Source of the DNA: Allocoprobacillus sp002160865
Lineage (GTDB): Bacteria; Bacillota_I; Bacilli_A; Erysipelotrichales; Coprobacillaceae
DNA length: 64,000 nucleotides
Assembly: GCF_042850985.1 (NCBI RefSeq)
Contig: NZ_AP031415.1
Coordinates: 2,046,001 to 2,110,000, forward strand
Direction: 5' to 3'
Positions 43,157 to 52,345 of this stretch are shown here, piece by piece (within the stretch, counting starts at the first letter, position 1; each line of letters begins with the position of its first letter). The notes under the pieces were generated by a model. It searched no databases. It had not been told where the DNA came from and saw only the letters and a list, made by a program, of their open reading frames with translations. A program made the position numbers and the translations under genes.

Positions 43157-43467
43157 CCTTTCTCTTTTGTCATTCTTTACATAATACTCAAAGCATTATT
43201 CTTCATTAAGAATCGTTAAATTTATAATACAAATAATATTTAATTATACTTTTAAATGATTTTAACATTCCATTCATTTTGACAGATAACTCTTTACATA
43301 ATTTTAACTTATACATTAAATCCTTTAAAACACATTATCTCTATAAATTATAAATAGATAACATAATTTAAAAATGAGAGATCATATTTACTAATTCATG
43401 ATAGTAAAACCAATAAAAAAAGGATTCGACATTTAATATCAAAATCCCTATTGCTCTTATATAGAAT
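43157..43467. other. AT-rich gap, nothing recognised
   Basis: About 310 bases of AT-rich sequence between the repeat and the next gene. No open frame with a ribosome site, no clear hairpin and no RNA gene are seen. Confidence 0.5.
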
Positions 43468-43986
43468 TTATTTTTGAGATCGTGCTTCTTTTGCAGCTTT
43501 CTTTTCTGCTTTACGTCTTTCTTTACGATCTTTCTTTTCCAAAATACGATATACATCTGTATACTCTTTAACCGTACAATGGATTCTTTTATTTGCTTTT
43601 ACGACTTCATGTACGAATTCCACTCTTTCTTTAGGGAAGAAACAATACCTTTTCTTTGTATCAGTATAAATTTCAATAGCATGTGGTCTTGTCACTAAAT
43701 CTGCCCATCTTGGAACAGGATCACAAATAGTTTCACAATGCATTAAATCAACATGACTGTTTTTCCATAAAGCATAATGAATTGTTAATTCCTTTTTTTC
43801 AATTGAATATTTATATGGACGCATACCAATGAAAACGACAAAGCAAAGAATAGTAAAGATCCCAATAATAAGAACTGTTTGTAAATCTTGTGTAAATGCA
43901 GTAAATAATGTATAAAAAACTAATGCTGCTAAAAAAATAATTGTTGCAGTATTGATTCTATATTTGAACGTTTTTACTTCTTCCAT
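43468..43986 (-). CDS. Membrane protein with bacterial PH-like domain
   Basis: About 172 residues. Two membrane helices in the first 55 residues (FKYRINTATIIFLAALVFY and IIGIFTILCFVVFIG) are followed by a short strand-rich bPH-type domain (YKYSIEKKELTIHYALWK). A very basic Lys/Arg/Ala helical tail ends the protein. ATG 43986 has GGGGAT upstream; GTG 43998 is an alternative. Function unknown. Confidence 0.72.
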   Translation of the reverse strand: MEEVKTFKYRINTATIIFLAALVFYTLFTAFTQDLQTVLIIGIFTILCFVVFIGMRPYKYSIEKKELTIHYALWKNSHVDLMHCETICDPVPRWADLVTRPHAIEIYTDTKKRYCFFPKERVEFVHEVVKANKRIHCTVKEYTDVYRILEKKDRKERRKAEKKAAKEARSQK

Positions 43987-44073
43987 AAAAATCCCCACTT
44001 TCCTTGTCTATTATACATGATATTGACATAAATAACAATTTAAAAATTTCTCTTATCTTACATTTTATATATT

Positions 44074-45414
44074 TTATTCATCATCAATTGTTCCACCATT
44101 TGATTGGATAACATTTTTATACCACTCAAAAGATTTCTTCTTATATCTATTCATATCTTTTAGATTATCATTATCTCTATTCACATAAATCATTCCATAA
44201 CGTTTATTCATATCTGCTTGTGATGATAATATATCAATAGGACCCCAAACAAGATAACCTCTACAATCCACACCTTCTTCAATAGCTTTTCCAACTTGCC
44301 TAATGTGTGCATCAAGATAGGCTATTCTTTTATCATCTATGACTGTTCCATTTTCAAAGATGTCTTCGACACCTAAACCATTCTCAACTACCATAACTGG
44401 TAAACGATACTTTTCATAAATATCTCTTAAAGCGATACGAAGACCCACAGGATCGACTGACCAATTCCACTGAGATACTTCTAAATAGGGATTATTAAGA
44501 ATATGATACGAATATTGAGAATCATGCTGTACAATATCACTGTTATAATAACTTAAAGAAATCCAATCCACCGTATTTTTCTTCATTATTTTCAAATCAT
44601 TATCTTCCATAACAGGCATTGTTTGATCATGCTGCATCTTATTTAAAAAATAAGGACTATATTCACCATGAACAAATGCATCCAAAAAAACATTTGTTTT
44701 TTCCATATGATTTCTTGCTGCTAATTCATCCATAGGATGACAAGATGCACTATAGTGAGGAATATACAAAACCATTCCCAACATTAAACCATTTTCTATT
44801 GTATGAACTTTTTCCGTCACTTTAGCATGTGCATATAATGAATTATGCATTAATTGATGAAAAAACAATTCTTCCTTCACACCCTCAGGGCAAATGGCAC
44901 CATATGCTAATTTATGACCACCCAATATAATTCCATTATGCTCATTAAAAGAAATCCATTTTTTGACTCGATCACCATATCTATCAATCATTTTATAAGC
45001 ATATTTAATAAATTGATCAACGACAATGCGTGAATAAAATCCATTATATTTTTCATATAATACCATCGGCATTTCAAAATGATATAAAGAACAAATAGGT
45101 TCCATTCCATGAGCAATCATACTATCAATATAACGATCATAAAATGCCATTCCTTCTTCATTGAAACGAAAACCATCTGGCATCACTCTTGACCAATCTA
45201 TTGAAAAACGATAACTTTTAAATCCCATTTCTTCAAATAACGCAAAATCTTTATCATAGCGATGATAACTATCTACACCATCGTGAAAATTCGAAGCATC
45301 ATCTCTAGCCAATAAATCACATACTGAAGGCAATTTTCCATCAATATTATATGCACCTTCACTTTGATGAGCAGTGACTGCACCACCCCATAAAAAGTTT
45401 TCTGGAAATTTCAT
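44074..45414 (-). CDS. 6-phospho-beta-glucosidase, GH1
   Basis: 446 residues, full-length GH1. Starts LWGGAVTAHQSEGAY; acid/base Glu in ISFNEHNG (the usual NEIN/NEPN is NEHN here); nucleophile Glu in VVENGLG; C-terminal MNKRYGMIYVNRD has the 6-phospho binding pattern. It lies downstream of the PTS IIC gene and a terminator, so it may be expressed by read-through or from its own weak promoter. Confidence 0.9.
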   Translation of the reverse strand: MKFPENFLWGGAVTAHQSEGAYNIDGKLPSVCDLLARDDASNFHDGVDSYHRYDKDFALFEEMGFKSYRFSIDWSRVMPDGFRFNEEGMAFYDRYIDSMIAHGMEPICSLYHFEMPMVLYEKYNGFYSRIVVDQFIKYAYKMIDRYGDRVKKWISFNEHNGIILGGHKLAYGAICPEGVKEELFFHQLMHNSLYAHAKVTEKVHTIENGLMLGMVLYIPHYSASCHPMDELAARNHMEKTNVFLDAFVHGEYSPYFLNKMQHDQTMPVMEDNDLKIMKKNTVDWISLSYYNSDIVQHDSQYSYHILNNPYLEVSQWNWSVDPVGLRIALRDIYEKYRLPVMVVENGLGVEDIFENGTVIDDKRIAYLDAHIRQVGKAIEEGVDCRGYLVWGPIDILSSQADMNKRYGMIYVNRDNDNLKDMNRYKKKSFEWYKNVIQSNGGTIDDE

Positions 45415-45461
45415 TTTCTTCTCCTTTATAAATTATGAATGTTCAGATAAAATTTTAAATG

Positions 45462-45511
45462 AAAAAAGGTTGATGCTATTAATAGATAAACTATTATAGC
45501 ACAACCTTTTA
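45462..45511 (-). terminator. Terminator of the PTS IIC gene
   Basis: AAAAGGTTGATGCTAT (45464-45479) pairs with ATAGCACAACCTTTT (45496-45510) with one mismatch; T-run on the minus strand. Confidence 0.8.
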
Positions 45512-45526
45512 TTTTCAATTTAAATC

Positions 45527-46951
45527 TTATTCAGCTTCAGCAGCTTGTTTATTTTGATATCTTTCATAGAAGATAACAAATGGAATGTAAATAAGAGTTA
45601 CTAACACTACTGCTAAAATTTGACATACAGCACCCATTGGGTTACCACCTGTTGCTAAGAATCCATAGAATACTGGTGGCATTGTCCAAGGAACTTCAAG
45701 TACAACGGTAGGCATGATTTTCATAAGTGTTAATACATAACCTAAAACGATACTTGCTACTGGAGCAATGATAAATGGAATACCTAAGATTGGGTTCAAT
45801 ACTAATGGAATACCAAATGTTACTGTTTCGTTAATGTTGAATAATCCAGGAACAACTGATAATGTAGCAATTGCACGGTTATCAGCACGTTTACCAAAGA
45901 TAAAGATTGCAATAACTAAACCAATAGTAACACCAGAACCACCGAATTCACCAAACATTACTAACAAACCTAAGTTCAAATCATAATATCCATGAGCTTG
46001 AATTTCAGCAGTTAAAGGCATTGTTTTACCTTCAGTGAATAATGCAGTATTAGCATATAACATAGGTTTGAAGATTGGTTCTTTAACAGCTGCCATCATG
46101 TTGTTACCATGAATACCAACTAACCAGAATAATGAGATTAATACATACATTAAGCACACTGCAAAGATATTACCACCAATAATATTAGTTAATGGTTGTT
46201 GAATGTAATAAGAAATTAAGTCATTTAAATATTTACCAGTTGCTAAATATGCAACATGACCAATTAAACCAACGATAACTAACATTAAGAATGCTGGAAT
46301 TAAAACTTCGAATGCACGAGAAACACCTGGAGGTACTTGTTCAGGCATTTTGATTTTTAATGCATCTTGTTTTCTTAACCATCCATAAATTTCCATAGCT
46401 AAGATACCAACGATTAATGCAGTAAATAAACCAGTAGCTCCTGTATAGTTAGCACTAATACCAGAGAATGCAGCTGGAGTTAAATCTCCTAATTTATCAG
46501 CTACTGTAACTGCTACTTCTTTTCCGTCTACGACTTTCATAACAGCATTACCTGCAGCATCAGAAAGTGCTTGACCTCCTACAGAATAACTATTTGGAGT
46601 AACTACTAACCAAGCAATAAATGATAATACTGCTGGGAAAGCACCAGTTTCACCATTAGCTTCAGCAATTTCTTGCCCAACTAACATAACTACACCAATA
46701 GCGATACATGAAATAGTTGCAAATTGAATTGCAGCAAATACAGGGTTAACAACTTCTAAAGCCATGATTGGTTCCCATAAAGCTCCTAAACCGCTTGATT
46801 TGTTAACCAATACGTTTGTCCATAAAACCCCAATGGCACCAGCGATAGTTGCTGGCATAAAGTTTTGGAACGCATTTTTAATTGAACCTAAGTACTTGTT
46901 TTGACCGCACCAAGCTCCAATACGCCCTAGCTTATCAGCAAAAGCATCCAT
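45527..46951 (-). CDS. PTS cellobiose/beta-glucoside EIIC
   Basis: 474 residues, about ten membrane helices. EIIC of the lactose/cellobiose class with VGIHGNNMMAAVKEPI, GGSGVTIGLVIAI and FNINETVTFGIPLVLNP; the NET in the last motif replaces the usual NEP. GGGAGG lies upstream of ATG 46951. Its promoter carries two palindromic operators that match that of the GntR gene, so uptake of a beta-glucoside is likely induced through GntR. Confidence 0.92.
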   Translation of the reverse strand: MDAFADKLGRIGAWCGQNKYLGSIKNAFQNFMPATIAGAIGVLWTNVLVNKSSGLGALWEPIMALEVVNPVFAAIQFATISCIAIGVVMLVGQEIAEANGETGAFPAVLSFIAWLVVTPNSYSVGGQALSDAAGNAVMKVVDGKEVAVTVADKLGDLTPAAFSGISANYTGATGLFTALIVGILAMEIYGWLRKQDALKIKMPEQVPPGVSRAFEVLIPAFLMLVIVGLIGHVAYLATGKYLNDLISYYIQQPLTNIIGGNIFAVCLMYVLISLFWLVGIHGNNMMAAVKEPIFKPMLYANTALFTEGKTMPLTAEIQAHGYYDLNLGLLVMFGEFGGSGVTIGLVIAIFIFGKRADNRAIATLSVVPGLFNINETVTFGIPLVLNPILGIPFIIAPVASIVLGYVLTLMKIMPTVVLEVPWTMPPVFYGFLATGGNPMGAVCQILAVVLVTLIYIPFVIFYERYQNKQAAEAE

Positions 46952-46988
46952 AAAATTTTTCCTCCCTTAAAATATTTTTGACAATATA

Positions 46989-47047
46989 AGTATAAATTCT
47001 TTTCATATAAAAGTCAATGCTTTTATATGAAAAGTATGGTACTTTTC
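46989..47047 (-). promoter_or_regulatory. Promoter and operators of the PTS IIC gene
   Basis: On the minus strand TTGACT (plus 47012-47017) and TATACT (plus 46989-46994) are 17 bases apart. A perfect 15-bp inverted repeat, CTTTTCATATAAAAG (46999-47013) and CTTTTATATGAAAAG (47020-47034), covers the -35 and spacer. A second palindrome AAAAGTATGGTACTTTT (47031-47047) lies just upstream and recurs at 49,709-49,726. Confidence 0.85.
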
Positions 47048-47146
47048 CAATAAAATATGGTTTTAATTAATATTTTTACTTTATTTTTAGTTTATTTTAC
47101 CTGTTTTTTATTCTAAATTTATATATTTTCATGGTTTTACAAATAA

Positions 47147-47184
47147 AAAACAAGTCATTACAATTAAGATAGGTGACTTGTTTT
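47147..47184 (-). terminator. Terminator of the AAA-ATPase gene
   Basis: AAAACAAGTCA (47147-47157) pairs perfectly with TGACTTGTTTT (47174-47184). Confidence 0.8.
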
Positions 47185-47193
47185 ACTAAAATA

Positions 47194-48870
47194 TCAATCT
47201 TTACATTTTGTTATATAACATTGTTTTCGATAAAATGATATACCAAATCCTAAAACTTTTGGATATCCCTGTCTTATAAATATTTCACGATAGCCTTTTT
47301 GAACAATCTGGTCAGCTGCAATTTGACTATCCTGTATTAATGTTCCTACACTCTTACTGTGCTTACATTCAAGAATAATACATTCTCTTGTGATTCTTCT
47401 TGGTACTAAAGCTATGTCAAATCGTCCTTCGCCACTTTCTTTGTTAGACTGTATTTCATATTCTGTTTCCTGCAGAAAGCCTACCATAAAACCATGATAA
47501 AAACTTTCCAGACTATCATAATAACTAATACTTGATTCCAGCACATCATTCAATAAATCTATAGCTTCAATCATTTCACCTTTTATGAGCTTATCAATAA
47601 ACTTTCCCTTTCGTTCTCTTTGATAACTGTCAAACCATTTCATAAAGATATCTTCATAGATATATTTGACTTCTTTATTAGGAATCACAAGTTCATAGGT
47701 ATAAGGATGATTATTATCAACCTTACTCTTGATTTTCAGATAGCCAGTAAACAACAGAAAACTATACACATTGTCATTCATTGTCTGAATACTATGAAAG
47801 TCCATTTCTCGATACGTCAGTTCAGGAACAATCTTCTTGATGATGCTTTGACCATTGATTAGTCTTTCAAATTCTTCCTTCATTGTCATCGTTGCATATT
47901 CGATATATGTTTTAACAAGATCATTGCTGCTGGTATTCGCCCAGAAAGATACAGCCTGAAAATGGTCATCATTCAGTAATTTCTTGACATAGTTCAAGGC
48001 ACTCCATGAATTATAGATTTCCGTCTTTCCAAACAGATAGCCATCATACCATTCCTTCATCTCTTGACGATTATCCATAAGATTATAGTATTTCAAAAGT
48101 TCATCAATTTCTTCTTGGGTAAATCCAAAGCAATCAGAAGCTTCTACATCCATGATGGTTCTGACTGTAAAGTTGTTAAGACCTGTAAAGATGCTTTCTT
48201 TAGATATTCTAAGACAACCAGTCAATACTCCTCTTTCCAGTGCATCATTGGTTTTTAAAGCAGATGAAAAGACACTTCTTATAAAATCAACCATTTCATC
48301 ATAGTAGTCATGTTGATAGGCACTCTGTAAAGGCACATCATATTCATCTATGAGAATGATAACTTTTTGATGATAATGTTGATAGAATATATTTGAAAGA
48401 TTAAATAAAGACTCTTTCAACTCATTTTGATTCGATTCTAAGTTCTGATATTTCTTTAAGATTTTCTTTTGCCTTGCATTAATACTTCTACTATTCAAAA
48501 CATTTTCGTACTTATCTATAATTTTTGATATCAAAGATGAAAATTTGTATATTTGATCTTCAAAAGTATCATTATTCATATCTTTTAACGATAGAAAAAT
48601 AACAGGATATTGATTTTGATGAAGCATGAGATGTTGATGTTTTGATACATTCAAACCCTCAAAAAGATAAGCATTTTCTTTTTCCTGATTAGAAAAGAAA
48701 TAATAAAGCATACTCATGTTTAATGTTTTCCCAAAACGTCTAGGTCTTGTATACAACATCACCTTATCACTTAAGACATCATCTATAAGCATTGTCTTAT
48801 CAACATAATAATAATTCTTATCCATGAATTCTTTAAAATTTTCTGTTCCTGTTGTGATACGCTTCATCAT
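47194..48870 (-). CDS. AAA-ATPase-like protein with PD-(D/E)XK nuclease domain
   Basis: 558 residues. N-terminal AAA-ATPase-like (PF09820) domain with the altered P-loop RPRRFGKTLNMS and Walker B VIILIDEYDVP. The C-terminal PD-(D/E)XK domain has GRFDIALVP and IILECKHSKS. These proteins are abundant in gut Firmicutes and Bacteroides and of unknown function; a mobile or defence role has been suggested. It sits between the IIC gene and gntR but has its own terminator, so it looks like a separate insertion into the sugar locus. Confidence 0.85.
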   Translation of the reverse strand: MMKRITTGTENFKEFMDKNYYYVDKTMLIDDVLSDKVMLYTRPRRFGKTLNMSMLYYFFSNQEKENAYLFEGLNVSKHQHLMLHQNQYPVIFLSLKDMNNDTFEDQIYKFSSLISKIIDKYENVLNSRSINARQKKILKKYQNLESNQNELKESLFNLSNIFYQHYHQKVIILIDEYDVPLQSAYQHDYYDEMVDFIRSVFSSALKTNDALERGVLTGCLRISKESIFTGLNNFTVRTIMDVEASDCFGFTQEEIDELLKYYNLMDNRQEMKEWYDGYLFGKTEIYNSWSALNYVKKLLNDDHFQAVSFWANTSSNDLVKTYIEYATMTMKEEFERLINGQSIIKKIVPELTYREMDFHSIQTMNDNVYSFLLFTGYLKIKSKVDNNHPYTYELVIPNKEVKYIYEDIFMKWFDSYQRERKGKFIDKLIKGEMIEAIDLLNDVLESSISYYDSLESFYHGFMVGFLQETEYEIQSNKESGEGRFDIALVPRRITRECIILECKHSKSVGTLIQDSQIAADQIVQKGYREIFIRQGYPKVLGFGISFYRKQCYITKCKD

Positions 48871-48954
48871 GATCTTTCCTTTCTTTTTGATTACATTATA
48901 GCATAATACATCTCAAAAAAAACACTCTCCGGCACAATTGTTCTATTAATATAA

Positions 48955-48978
48955 AAACATGACAAAATAAAGTCATGC
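48955..48978 (-). terminator. Terminator of the gntR-type gene
   Basis: CATGAC (48958-48963) with GTCATG (48972-48977); T-run on the minus strand. Confidence 0.7.
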
Positions 48979-49689
48979 TTATTGTTGAATAATAACAGTT
49001 TGAAATTCAAAATGGGCATAATGCTGCCTTGATAAAGTATATTCAAATATAGAACCATTGCTTAAATATGAAATCTGTTCTTCTTGAATATATGGTTCAT
49101 TTTCTTTCAATCCAAGATATTGTTGTTCTAAAGGGGTTGACAAAGCAGCTTGTATAGTTAAATGACAGCTTTGTATTTTTAGCTTTAAAACATTTTCAAT
49201 ATAACTATATATAGAACCTTTAAGATGTTGTAATTTTAAGTTTGGAATCACACTAATAGGAATATATGTAATATCAATTAAATGTGGAACTTTATCTAAA
49301 AACCTTAATCTTATAATATGATAAACAAAATCTCCAACATCTATTTGTAATTTTTCTGATAAAAGTTCATCTGCTGGAACAACTTCAAATTCTAGAACAT
49401 TGCTTGTGACTTCTTTAATCCCTTTATATTGTTCAGTCAAACCACGTCCAAATTTACTTACTGGATTATCCATAGCTGGATCATAATCCTTCACAAATGT
49501 TCCAGCCCCACGTCTACGAATAATCAAACCTTCTTTAACCAAAATATCTAAAGCTTTTTTCATTGTTTCTTTATTACAATGATAGCTCATACACAATACA
49601 TACTCATAAGGGAGTTTTTGACCAAAAGTATATTCTTGATTTTTTATTTTCTGACGAATATCATCAGCAATATCTCTGTACTTTGCCAT
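48979..49689 (-). CDS. GntR/HutC-type regulator with UTRA domain
   Basis: 236 residues. The winged-helix N-terminus (QKLPYEYVLCMSYHCNKETMKKALDILVKEGLIIRRRGAGTFV) is followed by a UTRA ligand domain (about 90-230). It resembles regulators of beta-glucoside PTS genes that sense a sugar phosphate. A palindrome upstream matches one before the PTS IIC gene, so it probably controls both. Confidence 0.9.
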   Translation of the reverse strand: MAKYRDIADDIRQKIKNQEYTFGQKLPYEYVLCMSYHCNKETMKKALDILVKEGLIIRRRGAGTFVKDYDPAMDNPVSKFGRGLTEQYKGIKEVTSNVLEFEVVPADELLSEKLQIDVGDFVYHIIRLRFLDKVPHLIDITYIPISVIPNLKLQHLKGSIYSYIENVLKLKIQSCHLTIQAALSTPLEQQYLGLKENEPYIQEEQISYLSNGSIFEYTLSRQHYAHFEFQTVIIQQ

Positions 49690-49708
49690 AAACTCACCTC
49701 ACCAATAT

Positions 49709-49726
49709 AAAAATACCATACTTTTT
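49709..49726 (-). promoter_or_regulatory. Probable GntR operator
   Basis: AAAAATACCATACTTTTT is a near-palindrome whose reverse complement, AAAAAGTATGGTATTTTT, matches the site at 47,031-47,047 in 15 of 17 core positions or better. It lies 20 bases upstream of the gntR-type gene. Confidence 0.7.
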
Positions 49727-49753
49727 ATTTAATTTCACGGTTTTTTTATATTT

Positions 49754-50296
49754 TTATGATAATTTCATGCTTTGAAGCACTTTTTTATCTAAAGTAACAA
49801 TTTTTAATTCACCATCTTCATAAACTCCAAAACTTTTCTGCCCAGCTTTAGGCAAAGATATAGAAGAAGGATTCAATAAAACAATACCATTTTCTTTCTT
49901 TAAAACAGGTTTATGAAAATGACCATACATAAAAATATCTCCACTGTGTAACATTGGTAAATGTGTTTCATCATATAAATGTCCATGCGTTAAAAAGAAG
50001 CGATACCCATCAGCATATAATTCACTATAATCCCCACGCATAGGAAATTCCAAAACCATCTGATCTACTTCTGCATCGCAATTACCTCTAACTGCCATAA
50101 TCTTATCCTTATATTGATTCAGTAGGTTTATAACCTTTTGAGGCTGATAACCTTCCGGTAAAGGATTTCTTGGTCCATGATATAATATATCGCCTAATAT
50201 AATCAACTTTTCCATCTTTTCTTCTTCATAAATCTCCATCACTTTTTTTAAATCATCATAAGATCCATGAATATCAGAAATAATCATCCATTTCAC
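49754..50296 (-). CDS. YfcE/MJ0936-type metallophosphodiesterase
   Basis: About 180 residues from GTG 50296, which overlaps the exonuclease stop codon (ATGTGA) with GGAGGG upstream. Calcineurin-like motifs: ISDIHGSYDD, LGDILYHGPRN, RGNCDAEVD, THGHLYDE and YGHFHKP. It is a small phosphodiesterase of the YfcE group. Physiological substrate unknown. Confidence 0.87.
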   Translation of the reverse strand: MKWMIISDIHGSYDDLKKVMEIYEEEKMEKLIILGDILYHGPRNPLPEGYQPQKVINLLNQYKDKIMAVRGNCDAEVDQMVLEFPMRGDYSELYADGYRFFLTHGHLYDETHLPMLHSGDIFMYGHFHKPVLKKENGIVLLNPSSISLPKAGQKSFGVYEDGELKIVTLDKKVLQSMKLS

Positions 50297-51051
50297 ATTA
50301 ATCCCTCCATTTTCACACCAACTGGGCAATGATCAGAACCCAATATATCATTATAGATATAAGCATCTTCAATCTGTTCTTTTAAATCATCTGATACAAC
50401 AAAATAATCAATACGCCAACCTGCATTTTTTTCTCTTGCCTTAAACATATATGACCACCATGAATACTTCTCTAATGTTGGATATCTATATCTAAACGTA
50501 TCAATAAAACCACTCTCTAGTAACTCAGTAAATTTTTGTCTTTCCTCATCTGTAAATCCAGCATTTTTATGATTTGTTTTATCATTTTTCAAATCAATTT
50601 CTTGATGAGCTACATTTAAATCTCCACATATGACAACTGCTTTGTTTTGTTTCAACCTACAAACATATTCTCTAAAAGCATCTTCCCATACTTGACGATA
50701 GTCCAATCGTTCTAATCCTCTTTTTGAATTAGGTGTGTATACTGTTATAAAATAGAAATTTTCATATTCTAATGTAATCACACGACCTTCCTGATCATGT
50801 TCATCAATACCTAATCCATAAGTGACATTGAGTGGTTCTTTCTTTGTATAGATTGCTGTTCCACTATATCCTTTCTTTATCGCATCATTATAATAAGAAA
50901 AATAGCCATCAAACTTTAAATCCAATTGATGCTTTTGCAATTTTGTTTCCTGTATTGCAAAAATATCAGCATTCACAGATAAGAAAAAATCTGCAAACCC
51001 TTTATTTAAACACGCTCTTAAACCATTCACATTCCATGATACAAATAACAT
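50293..51051 (-). CDS. xth: Exodeoxyribonuclease III
   Basis: 252 residues. EEP-family AP endonuclease with SWNVNGLRACL, the metal Glu in AIQETKLQ, the CGDLNVAHQEIDL active site, WRIDYFVVS and the C-terminal SDHCPV. It cleaves abasic sites in base excision repair. It is coupled to the phosphodiesterase gene downstream. Confidence 0.95.
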   Translation of the reverse strand: MLFVSWNVNGLRACLNKGFADFFLSVNADIFAIQETKLQKHQLDLKFDGYFSYYNDAIKKGYSGTAIYTKKEPLNVTYGLGIDEHDQEGRVITLEYENFYFITVYTPNSKRGLERLDYRQVWEDAFREYVCRLKQNKAVVICGDLNVAHQEIDLKNDKTNHKNAGFTDEERQKFTELLESGFIDTFRYRYPTLEKYSWWSYMFKAREKNAGWRIDYFVVSDDLKEQIEDAYIYNDILGSDHCPVGVKMEGLM

Positions 51052-51074
51052 AATTTTCTCCTCCTATAAAAAAA

Positions 51075-51087
51075 GGGGCTATACCCC
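51075..51087 (-). terminator. Terminator overlapping the end of the GyrI-like gene
   Basis: GGGG-CTATA-CCCC (51075-51087) followed on the minus strand by TTTTTTT. The stop codon of the gene lies in the loop. Confidence 0.85.
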
Positions 51088-51693
51088 ATCCTCCTCAATA
51101 GCATATCTTACAATTGTTTTTAATTTATCAACTGGATTCTTTTCTGGATCATTTAAATAAATCTCATGATGAAATCCACTTAGTTTCATTCCTTGAATTG
51201 TAATATATTCCATAATCTGTTTGGTTGTATTAATTTCAGTATTATAAGCTCCTTTATGCAACATCTGAACACATCGTCCCTCTTGAAACTTTTTTAAATA
51301 AACATCAATAAGATATGGATTATCTTTTTTTAAAGTCACACTTTCTCTAATCATTTCAAAAGTTTGTTCATCAAGGACTTTTGGTTGAGCAATCATCAAA
51401 GTAAATTTGATCATCTTTTTTCTTGTGACATCAAATTGACTATTATCATATGTATCCCATAATCCTTCTAATGGAGAAATCAAATACAATAAATCCATTT
51501 TTTCCTTAAAATAATCTTTAATTGCCTTAGATAATATATGTAAAGCCTCTGCTTTCAGTTTAAATTCTTCAACGTTAGGATTTCCAATTCCATCAACCAT
51601 TAAAAAATTAAATTCTGGTACATCAACAACATCTATTTTTTTGGTTGAAGCATCATATTGCTTTTTATACTCTCGTCTAATGCCTTCTTTCAC
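51079..51693 (-). CDS. GyrI-like small-molecule-binding protein
   Basis: 204 residues matching the stand-alone GyrI-like domain (SOUL/AraC effector-binding superfamily). It begins with a basic segment, then PEFNFLMVDGIGNPN, and later EGRCVQMLHKGAYNTE. Such proteins bind hydrophobic compounds, and some hydrolyse cyclopropanoids. Neighbours give no further hint. Confidence 0.82.
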   Translation of the reverse strand: MKEGIRREYKKQYDASTKKIDVVDVPEFNFLMVDGIGNPNVEEFKLKAEALHILSKAIKDYFKEKMDLLYLISPLEGLWDTYDNSQFDVTRKKMIKFTLMIAQPKVLDEQTFEMIRESVTLKKDNPYLIDVYLKKFQEGRCVQMLHKGAYNTEINTTKQIMEYITIQGMKLSGFHHEIYLNDPEKNPVDKLKTIVRYAIEEDGV

Positions 51694-51806
51694 TTAAAAT
51701 CCTCCCTTCACTGCCATTACATTATATATAATTTTCTAAAAAATATCTACTTATTTTAGGATTTTTTTATTTTTTATCACTTCTTTTTTTGTTTTTCACA
51801 CAAAAA

Positions 51807-51828
51807 AAGTGATTTTTTTAATCACTTT
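51807..51828 (-). terminator. Terminator of nrdDG
   Basis: AAAGTGATT (51807-51815) with AATCACTTT (51820-51828) and a T-run on the minus strand; it overlaps the last codons of nrdG. Confidence 0.85.
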
Positions 51829-52343
51829 CCATCCCATAAAACAACCTTATGAGCTTGATTTGTTCTCTTTATATCAATAATTCTTTGATTTTCAGAACCT
51901 CTAAATTTCAAACGAATATTCTTTTGATCGACTAAAAAAGGACCATCAACCAAGATATCTAAATAATTTAATATTTCATCCGTATCCTCTCCATAGACTC
52001 TCCCACCAGGTTGTAAATCTTCATACAGATAACCTGTATAACACCAAATATCCTTATCCGGATACTTTTCATGAACCTGTCTTAATAAAGGTAATAAACC
52101 TTTTTGATTTACAAGTTCCATTGGCTCTCCGCCTAACAATGTCAGACCTGAGATATGTTGAGGTGCTAATGCCTGTAATATAAAATCAATTGTGTCTTGT
52201 GTAAAATCTTCACCATATTGAAAATCCCAAGCAATCTCATTAAAGCAATCAGGGCAATGATGAGTACAGCCCGAAACAAAGAGTGATACTCGCACTCCTG
52301 TTCCGTTGGCTATATCTACAGTTTTAATCGTTGCATATTTCAT
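51822..52343 (-). CDS. nrdG: Anaerobic ribonucleotide reductase activase
   Basis: 173 residues. Radical SAM enzyme with the cluster motif CTHHCPDC, followed by GGEPMELVNQ. It generates the glycyl radical on NrdD using SAM and a 4Fe-4S cluster. It follows nrdD by two bases and shares its transcript. Confidence 0.95.
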   Translation of the reverse strand: MKYATIKTVDIANGTGVRVSLFVSGCTHHCPDCFNEIAWDFQYGEDFTQDTIDFILQALAPQHISGLTLLGGEPMELVNQKGLLPLLRQVHEKYPDKDIWCYTGYLYEDLQPGGRVYGEDTDEILNYLDILVDGPFLVDQKNIRLKFRGSENQRIIDIKRTNQAHKVVLWDGK

Positions 52344-52345
52344 TT

